DNA from: Dyadobacter chenwenxiniae
GTDB lineage: Bacteria > Bacteroidota > Bacteroidia > Cytophagales > Spirosomataceae
Direction of reading: 5' to 3'
DNA length: 64,000 bases
Assembly: GCF_022869785.1 (NCBI RefSeq)
Contig: NZ_CP094997.1
Coordinates: 2,542,001 to 2,606,000 of the forward strand
Below, in pieces: positions 37,431 to 45,827 of the stretch. The position numbers were made by a program, and so were the translations under genes. Every line of letters starts with the position of its first letter. The stretch's first letter is position 1. Under the pieces are notes generated by a model. That model was not told where the DNA came from and ran no database searches. It worked only from the letters and a program-made list of their open reading frames with translations.

Positions 37431-37452
37431 ATGTTGAGGGAACATTCAATAA

Positions 37453-38730
37453 CATCCAATTTCATGCTGTAATCAATTCGGTCAGCAATCCATCGTTGAA
37501 AAGCAACTGGGAGCCTTTATCAAAAGTAAGGGACTACAAAAGCTTCGTAAAAAAGGAAACTATACCTTTAAGCTTAAGACACTTTTCGGTGATATCACTT
37601 TTGAAAGCCCTAGATATTATGGCGAAGATAATAAAACGTTCAGCCCTTTGAATGAACTGTTTCCAAGCCATACTACTCCTGAGCTCTTGTTTCTTGAAAC
37701 GAAATAGGCGTGTTTAATCCCTTTTGAAAAGACGGCAAATTTGTTGAAAGAAGTCCTGCCAGTTGCAGAAACAATTAACGCGACAACGATACAGAACCAT
37801 CTATATGAGTTGGCATCAGCCCAGGAACAAGAGGTTGGAGAAGAACAGTGGATGTACGATTGTGGCAGCATAAACCAACCGCAGGCATTACCAAGGCCGG
37901 AAAGAACCATGGTTGTGGGTATTGATGGCGGGTATGTCAGGGCCTGGAAAGATAAAAAGAGCATATTCGAAGTAATAGCTGGCAAGTCGATTCCGGCTGA
38001 AAAACCAGCCAAATGCTTTGCATTCGTCGGATCATATGATTTAAAATCCAAACGCCGGTTTTATAACCATCTTGTATCACAAAGAATGCAGCCCCACCAG
38101 CAGCTTGAATTTTTTTCAGATGGTGCTGATAACTTACGGAATCTACAAACCTACCTCAATGCGGAATCCACACACATTCTGGATTGGTTTCATATCACCA
38201 TGAAACTGACAGTTCTACACCAGTGTGCGCTTGGGTTAATAAAAGTAGATGAAAAAAGAGGGAAGGCTTTTCAACATTTATTGACCCGCATAAAATGGAA
38301 TTTATGGCATGGTAATGCTGTAAGAGCTATCGAGCATTGCTACGATCTTGACTTCTATCTTACTGATCATTTGGAAGACGAAGGCCAAAAGAAAAAATAT
38401 GACAAGATTAAACCCTTTCAGACATACGTTACCGATTTCGACAAATACATCATCAACAATCAGAATTTTATTGTCAATTACGCCCAGCGCTATAATTACG
38501 GCGAAGTTATTTCAACCAGTTTTGTGGAATCCACAGTCAATTATGTAATTGCTAAACGTTTTTCTAAAAAACAGTCCATGCAGTGGACTAAAAAAGGAGC
38601 ACACTTACTGCTTCAAGTCCGGACAAAAGTATTGAACAACGAATGGGAAGATATTTTTCGAAAGATATATCCGGATTTTAGGTCGATCAAATCAGTGAAG
38701 GATCCTGATGTTATCCAGGAAGCTGCATGA
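37453..38730 (+). pseudogene. ISKra4 family transposase, nonsense-interrupted
   Basis: One frame runs from 37453 (FGQQSIVEKQLGAFIKSKG; NYTFKLKTLFGDITFESP), is interrupted by TAG at 37705-37707 (FLETK-stop-ACLIPFEK) and continues to 38730 with VVGIDGGYVRAWKDKKSIFE, DWFHITMKLTVL and STVNYVIAKRFSKKQSMQW, the ISKra4 DDE region. The stop sits where a Trp is likely in relatives (TGG to TAG). No good initiation codon is seen. The second part alone (from 37741) would lack the zinc/HTH N-terminus. Confidence 0.85.
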
Positions 38731-38756
38731 GTCTCCCACGCTTTTTGATGCACTCC
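37453..38756 (+). mobile_element. Truncated ISKra4-family element
   Basis: Contains an ISKra4-type transposase pseudogene. Just after its stop, 38731-38756 (GTCTCCCACGCTTTTTGATG and onward) is a plausible right terminal repeat, but no matching inverted copy was found in the 450 bp upstream. The left end therefore appears lost. The element borders the A+T-rich cassette that starts near 38788. Confidence 0.7.
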
Positions 38757-38898
38757 ATTATTACTATGAATTTACAATCAAAGGTAAAGTCATTACGGAT
38801 GTTTATATTTTATGTTAACATATTTTATGATAAATGTCACCTCTATTATATTATCATTAACTGAGTCTATCGGTAGAATGCAGTTTGCAAATCAACAA

Positions 38899-38906
38899 TA
38901 ATTTTG
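38899..38906 (+). promoter_or_regulatory. Bacteroidota -7 box of the surface cassette
   Basis: TAATTTTG (TAnnTTTG) 24 nt before the ATG at 38931. The same box at the same distance occurs at 2591-2598 upstream of the decayed copy, which supports a real shared promoter. Confidence 0.6.
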
Positions 38907-38930
38907 TTGTCTCACTTTAACAACAATTTT

Positions 38931-39074
38931 ATGAAGACTCGTTTATCAATTTCATTACTGGCATTAAGTGCCCTTATTTTTGGCGGCTCAATTTTTCTAG
39001 CTTGTCAAACCCAAATTATCAAGGATGCACCTGCTCCTTTATCCGTTAAAAGGAGTCCATCGAGCATTGCTTAA
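38931..39074 (+). pseudogene. Lipoprotein leader split off by an in-frame stop
   Basis: 47 codons encode a lipoprotein signal (SISLLALSALIFGGSIFLAC, Cys25) and a short Lys/Pro-rich linker ending SPSSIA, then TAA at 39072-39074. The next codon is the ATG of the following frame, in the same reading frame, so a single nonsense change explains the split. In this state the body would not be lipidated unless the stop is read through. Confidence 0.7.
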
Positions 39075-40205
39075 ATGAAAAAGTGGTTTGAAGATAGCAT
39101 TCAGTTCAATACTAATCTAAGAACCGCTCAATTCCAGCGCAAAAAGGAAATACTTTGGGATTTTGTAGGCGGGCTAGATTCGAGCGGTGCAAAAGTAAAT
39201 GTTTTAGTGCCTATTATTTACCGGGATCAGCTAGTTACATCGATAGAAGTTGGTGGGAAACATGAGAGCGTTGATCTCACTACATATTCCAGATCATATT
39301 TATTGCTAACGGAAGATAAAGCCAAGAAAAACGCTAGAATTATAAATTATATTGCCGACAAAGATTACTTTTTAAATAATGACCAAACAAACATTGTCGG
39401 CCCTACTTTTTCCGGCCGGATTTATGTGAAGGACTGGGATGAAACATTTTTGTATGGAAGGATCTTAAAAAATGGAAATGTAGTCTCGCACTTATCTCCT
39501 GGGAATGGACAAATCAATAATGGCAGGACAAGCAGCGGGTGCTGGGAGATAAGTTCGGCTGTTTATAGTCAAGGATGTGTACCGGCTATCAATTATTGTT
39601 CAGAGTTAACCTTCTTGTATTGGCGTAGCGAAATTATTTGCGACCGATTCGACGGAAACCCTGATGCAGTAGATTGGTCGCAAATGCCAAACGCTTTACC
39701 TGGCGGATGCTGTGGTTCTGATCCAGCCATTGTCTATGCATACGTGTTAAATGACGATTTAGTGAGAGAGTGGCTGAAAGGCGCAAACGACTATGAGAAA
39801 GCCTATTATACCAGACATCCTTGGTTAATTTATGCAGCGATGAGAGCCCAAAAAACAGCAGAAAGCAAAACGCTTTCTCTTTATGGTAATGAATATGATA
39901 ACACAATTGCCAACGCATTTAAACATGCGTTTTGGGTTGGCTTAATGGTGTTGACATGGGATGATGGGATAGCCAGATTCTTAGCGGAACTTCATGAAGC
40001 AGATATTACTGATCCACAAAATCTTGCAAAAAAAATGGATTTACAGAACAATGAATTAGGTAACAAAATCGGTCTTTTCATAAAATCAAAGTATTCTGAC
40101 CCAAAAGATCAGGAAACCGAACTCAGAATCTTGATCAAAGATGAAATTGATATGGGTCGAGGCGTATATATTAAAGATGGAGTTTTAACCCCAACAAATC
40201 GATGA
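39075..40205 (+). CDS. DUF6973-like protein body (leaderless)
   Basis: 376 aa with no signal of its own. The N-terminal 120 residues are beta-rich (LVPIIYRDQLVTSIEVGGK; YLLLTEDKAKKNARIINYIA). A cysteine-rich segment follows (SGCWEISSAVYSQGC; FLYWRSEIICDRFDGNPDAV; LPGGCCG). The C-terminal domain has NAFKHAFWVGLMVL, ELHEAD and KKMDLQNNELGNKIG, the His-Trp / His-Glu / Asn-Asn pattern I associate with DUF6973. That pattern could be a metal-binding or hydrolytic site. It overlaps the small membrane gene by 4 nt. Function unknown; an effector-like role is speculation. Confidence 0.7.
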   Translation: MKKWFEDSIQFNTNLRTAQFQRKKEILWDFVGGLDSSGAKVNVLVPIIYRDQLVTSIEVGGKHESVDLTTYSRSYLLLTEDKAKKNARIINYIADKDYFLNNDQTNIVGPTFSGRIYVKDWDETFLYGRILKNGNVVSHLSPGNGQINNGRTSSGCWEISSAVYSQGCVPAINYCSELTFLYWRSEIICDRFDGNPDAVDWSQMPNALPGGCCGSDPAIVYAYVLNDDLVREWLKGANDYEKAYYTRHPWLIYAAMRAQKTAESKTLSLYGNEYDNTIANAFKHAFWVGLMVLTWDDGIARFLAELHEADITDPQNLAKKMDLQNNELGNKIGLFIKSKYSDPKDQETELRILIKDEIDMGRGVYIKDGVLTPTNR

Positions 40206-40618
40206 GTAGATCGCGTATAATAATAATTTCAGGCATTGCAATTATTGTAATCGTCATTATACTAGGTGCCATTTTAATGGGAAACCGAAATGTTTCTAAA
40301 TTAAATGTACAGCACTTTGGTGATGAGACAACCTTAACAGCTATTCCCTGGAAGGATGGTAACAACTCAGTGGTTATAAATGTAGACGGTTTTACTACTT
40401 ACGATTATGCCTTGAAAATTGGCATTTACTATCGGTATCCCGGATCCAAGTCCGATTCTCTACTACAAAATGAAGTCATCCATATCCCTGGTGGAAAGGT
40501 CGAAGCTGAATTTAGACGAGATTATTACGGCTCAAAAGGAGTTGGCAAGGTTACAGCAACTATTATTGGTGCTCGCCATGCCACCGGAGAAGTAGATATC
40601 AGCATGTCAATTCAATAG
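40202..40618 (+). CDS. Small single-pass membrane protein, partner of the DUF6973-like gene
   Basis: 138 aa. Basic start, one helix at 5-28 (IIIISGIAIIVIVIILGAIL) and a soluble domain with YDYALKIGIYYR and DYYGSKGVGKVTATIIGAR. The ATG overlaps the preceding stop (ATGA), implying translational coupling. A paralogue at 2942-3358 is of the same length and aligns end to end. No family recognised. Topology suggests the soluble domain faces the periplasm. An immunity or chaperone role is inferred from coupling and retention only. Confidence 0.75.
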   Translation: MSRSRIIIISGIAIIVIVIILGAILMGNRNVSKLNVQHFGDETTLTAIPWKDGNNSVVINVDGFTTYDYALKIGIYYRYPGSKSDSLLQNEVIHIPGGKVEAEFRRDYYGSKGVGKVTATIIGARHATGEVDISMSIQ

Positions 40619-41268
40619 GTACACATAGAATACTTCAACTGGCTTTGTTTATGTCTGTTGAAGTTTCTCTATTGAAGTCTATTGGCTTTTCATCGGTTTT
40701 GGGAATGGACTTCAGATGCTGAATTAGATCTGACAACAGGTTATCCAAACAGCAATGCATCATTCGAAAAGCTTTTCTGAGTAATGGGTTGTAATGATCT
40801 TTACTCGGAAAGGCCTTTACTAAAATTGCTTCCCGTGGTTCGGCACGGATTATTGGCCGTCTATTTAATATAAGATAACTTATACAACAAATTGTGATTA
40901 GCAACCACCGGTCACAAGAAGAAAGGTTAGATTTTTTTAATTTTCAAAAAGATGCTCGATATCTTTTGGATAGTTCAAACTAAAGGCAATCGTGTCACTA
41001 AATAAAATAGGGCTATTGTAATAAAAAATATAATTTACACCATAATTCTAATTATTGTCTATTTTTCGTACAATTGCCTAGATTTTCGAGAATAGATATT
41101 CCCAACTGTTTAAGCTAAAGTTAAACAGACAAAAAGGATCATAAAATTTATTGTAATTACCACTCTATCAATTATGGGGGGGGGTAAATAAAAGGTCAAT
41201 CATGGTGGGAATGCTATTCATGCCCCCAAGATATATTAAGAATATACATCCACCTCAAATCATATTTT
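40619..41268. other. A+T-rich spacer with a G9 tract
   Basis: 650 bp without a convincing gene. A run of nine G at 41176-41184 stands out in very A+T-rich DNA, about 85 nt upstream of the C10 peptidase ATG. A minus-strand 89-codon frame at 40635-40904 has no recognised relative. Confidence 0.5.
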
Positions 41269-42633
41269 ATGAAAACAGAATCTAACGCTCGAAAACAGAT
41301 TATCAAATCGGCTATTTATTTCTTCGCTTTATCCGTTTTTTTATTTCAATGTAAAAACGACACCCAGGAACTAAAACCTACCAAAGATTTGAATGATGGT
41401 ACAGAATTACAGAACTATAATGTCACCCTGACTGACGCCGTTACAATTGCTTCCAATACTATGTCTATTACGGAATCCGCTCGAACAAGTAAACAAGCAC
41501 GATATAGCAGTACAAGTGATGAGAATCCTTTTACTAGCTCAAAAAAGGAAGTTTTATCAAAAGAGACTGTAAAAGATGGAGAGGATGACATGTATCACAT
41601 AATCAATTATAAAGATAATCAAGGTTTTGTGATCATCTCCGCCGATAAGCGTTGTATACCAATATTGGCATATTCTGATAATAATCCCTTTAGGAATGAT
41701 GGATTAGCAGGGATAAGTGAATGGTTTGAAGTTGCCAAATACCACATAAAAAAGGCGAAACAAAAAGATCGGCCCGAGCCAGGGATAAGCCAGTTATGGA
41801 AAGTTTTAGAAGGCAGTGTAAAAAAGGATGGTGGCCGGGTAATGGACTGGACAGGATGCGACTATTTTTACAATTATCATGAAACTGGCAGATACGTTGA
41901 TAATGTTGCTAGATGGAATCAAAGTGGGTCAACGAAGTATTATTCTACCTCCGACAATGGTTGCACCTGTCAGAGACGAGCAGCAGGATGTGGTGCGGTA
42001 GCTATGGGAATGGTAATGCGCTATCATCAGTACCCTTCGAACGTTACATTATGCTATAACTCCAGTTGTTTCGTGCCTGACTATCCTTCTATGCCGAGAG
42101 AAACCGACACAGATTGCGGTTTCCCTTCAACTACTGGTAGAAACCAACGCGCTTTACTTACGCGTATAGCCGGCGCTGCTGCAAGTTCAAATTACGGTGT
42201 TTTAGGAAATTGTAACACATGGACAATTCCAGGAAATATAAACAATGCATTACAAAGTGGGTTCTTTTTTGCAAATGGTGGTACATGGGGAAGCTTGAGT
42301 AGCAAGTATGCACAGGTAAAAAGTGACTTAAATAATTATTTCCCTGTCATTTTTACGGGAACCTTAAATGGTGTAAACGCAAATGATGCACATATATGGG
42401 TTGGAGATGGTTATTCAACACTATCTACTCAATATAAAACATATGTTGGGTGTGATGAAAATGGAGATAATTGTATTGAAGATTGTAGAAATTATGACGC
42501 GGAATACATTGGCATGAATTGGGGGTGGGGAGGAACAAGCAATGGATACTTTTTCACAACTTATAGCTTTTCTACGGACAATGGCACTTATGACACCTAT
42601 TTAAGAGCATTAACAGGAATAAGACCAAACTAA
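41269..42633 (+). CDS. C10 family (streptopain-like) cysteine peptidase lipoprotein
   Basis: 454 aa. Lipobox FLFQC (Cys28), then a SpeB-type propeptide (MYHIINYKDNQGFVIISADK, ILAYSDNNPF), then the mature domain with catalytic Cys241 in AAGCGAVAMGMVMRYHQYP, catalytic His375 in NDAHIWVGDGY and the MNWGWGGTSNGYF segment near 417-428. C10 peptidases are secreted proteases that become active after propeptide removal. This one should be lipid-anchored. Extra Cys pairs (GCTC; CIEDC) are unusual for the family. The small lipoprotein gene 6 nt downstream could encode a dedicated inhibitor or partner. Confidence 0.93.
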   Translation: MKTESNARKQIIKSAIYFFALSVFLFQCKNDTQELKPTKDLNDGTELQNYNVTLTDAVTIASNTMSITESARTSKQARYSSTSDENPFTSSKKEVLSKETVKDGEDDMYHIINYKDNQGFVIISADKRCIPILAYSDNNPFRNDGLAGISEWFEVAKYHIKKAKQKDRPEPGISQLWKVLEGSVKKDGGRVMDWTGCDYFYNYHETGRYVDNVARWNQSGSTKYYSTSDNGCTCQRRAAGCGAVAMGMVMRYHQYPSNVTLCYNSSCFVPDYPSMPRETDTDCGFPSTTGRNQRALLTRIAGAAASSNYGVLGNCNTWTIPGNINNALQSGFFFANGGTWGSLSSKYAQVKSDLNNYFPVIFTGTLNGVNANDAHIWVGDGYSTLSTQYKTYVGCDENGDNCIEDCRNYDAEYIGMNWGWGGTSNGYFFTTYSFSTDNGTYDTYLRALTGIRPN

Positions 42634-42639
42634 GGCATT

Positions 42640-43104
42640 ATGAAAAGCATTTTATATTTAGTCATCGTAGGCTTAGTTACTAGCCAATTAGCTGCTTGCA
42701 AGGATCCATATTACGGGAATACCGCTGAAATGATTAATATTTCCCACGGTTTTTGGATATTAGAAAAGACAGAGGGAAAAACTACAACCATTCTTGCCAA
42801 AGATATGAAGCAAGAACAAATTATTGAGATTGGCCAAGAAAACAGAAGAGATTACTTTACCGAATTCATAGATAAAAAGTCATTAGACGTTATATATATG
42901 AATAGTGCAACGAATGTCGAAGGTAAAAAAGGTCGGATATACATGGAATATACTGCTGGAAATCGCGTTCTCAAATTGGAATTATTGGATAGTGCTCTGG
43001 ATGGCAGATTTAGGTTAGTAAGTAGTGGATTTATTGATAATTCTACAAAAGTAGATACTGTCAGGTACCACTATTCTTATCTAGGTGCTAGTAAAAATAG
43101 GTAA
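42640..43104 (+). CDS. Small lipoprotein downstream of the C10 peptidase
   Basis: 154 aa. Lipobox LAAC (Cys20), then a beta-rich domain (GFWILEKTEGKTTTILAKD; GRIYMEYTAGNRVLKLELLD). No family recognised. The 6-nt spacing after the peptidase implies co-transcription. In Bacteroides some C10 peptidases are paired with small inhibitors, so inhibition of the protease is a reasonable but unproven idea. The gene ends 7 nt before the IS256 inverted repeat. Confidence 0.7.
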   Translation: MKSILYLVIVGLVTSQLAACKDPYYGNTAEMINISHGFWILEKTEGKTTTILAKDMKQEQIIEIGQENRRDYFTEFIDKKSLDVIYMNSATNVEGKKGRIYMEYTAGNRVLKLELLDSALDGRFRLVSSGFIDNSTKVDTVRYHYSYLGASKNR

Positions 43105-43111
43105 AGTAGAC

Positions 43112-44488
43112 ATATTTCAAGTCAGTGATTTTACAAAAAAAAGGGACTATCGCATTAACTGTGTAAAGTTTTCAATCGGGGTTGGGCGAAGCTTATAGCC
43201 TGACCCTATTTTCAAAAATAGTCAAAAACTGATTCAGGATCATGCCCCAATTCCGGATGGGCATAGTCCATTTCTTCGAAGCCTCTCTAAGGGCTAAATA
43301 TACGGATTTCATCACTGCTTCATCAGTAGGAAACGACAGCTTGTTTTTTGTGTACTTCCTAATTTTCCCATTTAGGTTCTCTATGAGATTTGTGGTGTAA
43401 ATGATCTGGCGGATCTCTAATGGAAAATCAAAGAAGACAGTCAGCTCATCCCAGTGCTCGCGCCAGCTTTTGATGGCGTAGGAATATTTGCTGTTCCATT
43501 TCAGTTCAAGGTTATCCAGGGCAGCTAAGGCCGCCTGCCGGGTGGGGGCACCGTAAATGTCTTTCAAATCACGGCTAAACTCCTTTTTATCTTTCCAAAC
43601 CACATACCGACAACTGTTCCGGATTTGATGGACTACGCAAATCTGAGTAGCAGAGTCAGGAAAAACAGACCGGATTGTTTGGGTAAAACCATTAAGATTG
43701 TCTGTTGCCGTGATCAGGATGTCCTGTAACCCGCGGGCTTTCATATCTGTCAAAACACTCATCCAGTAGGCTGCAGACTCATTTTTACCAAGCCACATGC
43801 CTAAGATTTCCTTGTAACCATCGCGTTTAAGCCCAACAGCGATGTAAACTGTCTTGTTGACTACCTTGCTGTTTTCACGTACTTTGAAGACAATACCGTC
43901 CATCCAGACAATCAAATAAACGGGTTCCAAAGGCCGGTTTTGCCAACTGACAATATCTTCTGCTATCCGGGAAGTGATACGGCTGATGGTAGATGTCGAT
44001 ACTTCAAAATTGTAAACATCCCTGATCTGATCTTCGATATCGGCAACACTCATTCCCTTGGCATATAGCGATACAATCACCTCTTCGACCCCATCTACCA
44101 TATTTTCCCGCTTGGGAACAATCATCGGATTGAAACTCGCGTCCCGGCGCGGGGCTACGTATTTCCGACTCGCCATAGCTGGTCTTGACCCTCTTTTTTC
44201 CATAGCCGTTACGGGAATTGCTGTTGGGCGACTGCTCGTGCTTATCATATCCCAAATGCCCATCCAGCTCTCCTTCAAGCATTTTCTCAATGCCCCGCTT
44301 CTGTAACTGGCCAAGAAAGTCATTGAGCGTCTCGCGGCTCTTGAACTGCTTTAAAAACTCATCAGTCAACAAATCTTCTAGTCTCATAAACTGTGTTTTG
44401 TTAAAAGTAAAAAATCGGAGTTACAAACCCCGATTTAAACTTTACACAGATTTTGAGATAGTGTCAAAAAATTACTGACTTGAAATAT
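43112..44488 (-). mobile_element. IS256-family insertion sequence
   Basis: About 1.38 kb. The ends share an inverted repeat beginning ATATTTCAAGTCAGT (left 43112, right complement ending 44488), with further matches inward (CTGTGTAAAGTT and ATCGGGGTT). It encodes one IS256 transposase on the minus strand, now frameshifted. Flanking 8-9 bp do not form an obvious target duplication, so the insertion may be old or rearranged. Confidence 0.85.
43193..44387 (-). pseudogene. IS256 family transposase, frameshifted
   Basis: Starts at ATG 44387 ([37 protein letters not shown]). Near 44150-44165 the frame must change to continue as [17 protein letters not shown] and on to 43193. The catalytic domain is otherwise complete: [24 protein letters not shown] and [16 protein letters not shown] supply the DDE acids. 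With no known programmed frameshift in this family, the element is probably dead. Confidence 0.85.
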
Positions 44489-44497
44489 AAAATAGCC

Positions 44498-44605
44498 TTA
44501 CATACCGAATCTCAAACCTCTCTTTTTATCCCGTTCCCTAACCAGCTCTTTGTTTTCCCCTTTGTTCTGAGGTTTCTCGCCCATTTGTAAGAAAAACCTC
44601 TGGAT
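44498..44605 (-). pseudogene. Possible relaxase/mobilisation-protein tail
   Basis: A 35-codon open stretch on the minus strand encodes QRFFLQMGEKPQNKGENKEL then VRERDKKRGLRFGM and a stop. The basic tail with RERDKKRGL resembles the C-termini of Bacteroidota mobilisation relaxases, but the length is too small for certainty. It lies between the IS256 and IS21 elements. Confidence 0.3.
44582..44600. repeat. 19-bp direct repeat, copy 1
   Basis: CATTTGTAAGAAAAACCTC occurs here and again exactly at 44807-44825, 225 bp apart in the same orientation. The first copy lies in the possible relaxase tail. The pair may mark a rearrangement or recombination point. Confidence 0.6.
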
Positions 44606-44806
44606 TTAGCTGCTATCAGAGGAAATCGGTTGACTTCCCAAAAAAGTTACATGTAGTATTCCCGACAACCTAAACTCATCATGTTATTATCATTATGTTA
44701 AAACGCTGCCGCATATTGGGGGGCCGCCAACATTCGTACGGAAATTCCCATAGACAAGCGAACTTAAACAAACTAAATATTTAGTTACTTAGCGTATGTT
44801 TCCGCA

Positions 44807-44825
44807 CATTTGTAAGAAAAACCTC
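44807..44825. repeat. 19-bp direct repeat, copy 2
   Basis: Exact second copy of the repeat at 44582-44600. The flanking sequences differ, so this is not a larger duplication. A 28-codon frame (MIWINAMELALYRQRYADR) follows at 44841-44927 and may be a fragment of another gene. Confidence 0.6.
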
Positions 44826-44952
44826 ATACACGGATCTCACATGATTTGGATAAATGCGATGGAATTGGCCTTGTACCGGCAGCGCTACGCAGACAGGGGC
44901 CTGATATTGAGAAGGATAGAAGAGTGAACCTTAGAATATGATGGAACATAAA

Positions 44953-44991
44953 AATGTCAAAAGTCTATCTTTGCGATAGACCTTTGACATT
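44953..44991 (-). terminator. Strong hairpin terminator abutting IS21
   Basis: A 17-bp stem with one mismatch (AATGTCAAAAGTCTATC / GATAGACCTTTGACATT) and a 5-nt loop, followed on the minus strand by a T run. It lies directly outside the left end of IS21 and would stop istAB read-through. Confidence 0.75.
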
Positions 44992-45051
44992 GTGGAAATT
45001 CCGGCGAAACAGAGCCAGCATTCCGCAGACCTTGAGCCAGCGGTAGCTTGG
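44991..45051. repeat. IS21 left-end repeats (two copies)
   Basis: On the complement, TGGCTCAAGGTCTGCGGAAT and TGGCTCTGTTTCGCCGGAAT, about 22 bp apart, match the units at the right end. Confidence 0.75.
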
Positions 45052-45068
45052 TATTGAAGAGTTTAAAA

Positions 45069-45800
45069 TTAGCTAGTTTTTGTCTTTCTCATGGAGCTTC
45101 CCTGCAGATTTATTCTGTGGGCATTTGCTGTCAGTCTGTCACATATCGCATCAGCCAGGCTCGGGTCATTGATGTACTCGTGCCAGTTTCCCACGGGCAT
45201 CTGCGCGGTAATGATCGTTGATCCGGAGGCGTACCGGTCCTCCAACATTTGAAGTAAGGCCATTTTAGTATCGTGGCTGAGCGGCTGTAAGCCGAAGTCA
45301 TCCAAGATCAGCAGGGGTGCTTTCGCAATCTGATTGAGCCATTTTATGTAAGTTCCATCGAGCCTGGCCAACGCTAATTGTTCAATAAAACGGTTCATTG
45401 GATAGTAAAGCACTTTATAACCTTTAATGCAGGCTTGCCGCCCGAAGGCGCAAGCCAGATAAGATTTTCCGCAGCCCGTTGCACCTGTGATCAACACGTT
45501 CTCGCCCTTTTGAATAAAAGAACAGTCACTTAACCGGATGAGCTGTTCGGAAGTGATGCCCCTTTCAGGTTTACAGCTTACCTGCTCGACGTATGCAGTG
45601 TACCGCAACTTAGCCAGTTTTAAATAAAGCTGTGTCCTGTGAAGGATCCGCTGTTCGTGTTCTGCCTGTACCAGCATGGCTACCATGGCATGGGCTTCGG
45701 GCTGTTGGTGTACCGGCTGCTCGGCTATGACCGCATAACGGGAGGCCATGCCTTGCAATTTCAGTTGGGTCAATTGCTGACAAGTTTGATCGGTATTCAT
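45069..45800 (-). CDS. istB: IS21 helper ATPase IstB
   Basis: 243 aa from MNTDQTCQQL (start 45800; an in-frame ATG at 45824 is possible). AAA+ ATPase with Walker A GATGCGKS, Walker B LLILDDFG, and the IstB segment STIITAQMPVGNWHEYIND and DRLTANAHRINL. It loads the transposase on target DNA. It follows istA closely, as in all IS21 elements. Apparently intact. Confidence 0.95.
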   Translation of the reverse strand: MNTDQTCQQLTQLKLQGMASRYAVIAEQPVHQQPEAHAMVAMLVQAEHEQRILHRTQLYLKLAKLRYTAYVEQVSCKPERGITSEQLIRLSDCSFIQKGENVLITGATGCGKSYLACAFGRQACIKGYKVLYYPMNRFIEQLALARLDGTYIKWLNQIAKAPLLILDDFGLQPLSHDTKMALLQMLEDRYASGSTIITAQMPVGNWHEYINDPSLADAICDRLTANAHRINLQGSSMRKTKTS

Positions 45801-45827
45801 TTTTGCTTGGTTTAATTGATACAATCT

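Noticed and set aside
40635..40904. 89-codon minus-strand frame in the surface-cassette spacer
   Set aside because: Looked partly protein-like (EAILVKAFPSKDHYNPLLRK) but no family or start context supports it.
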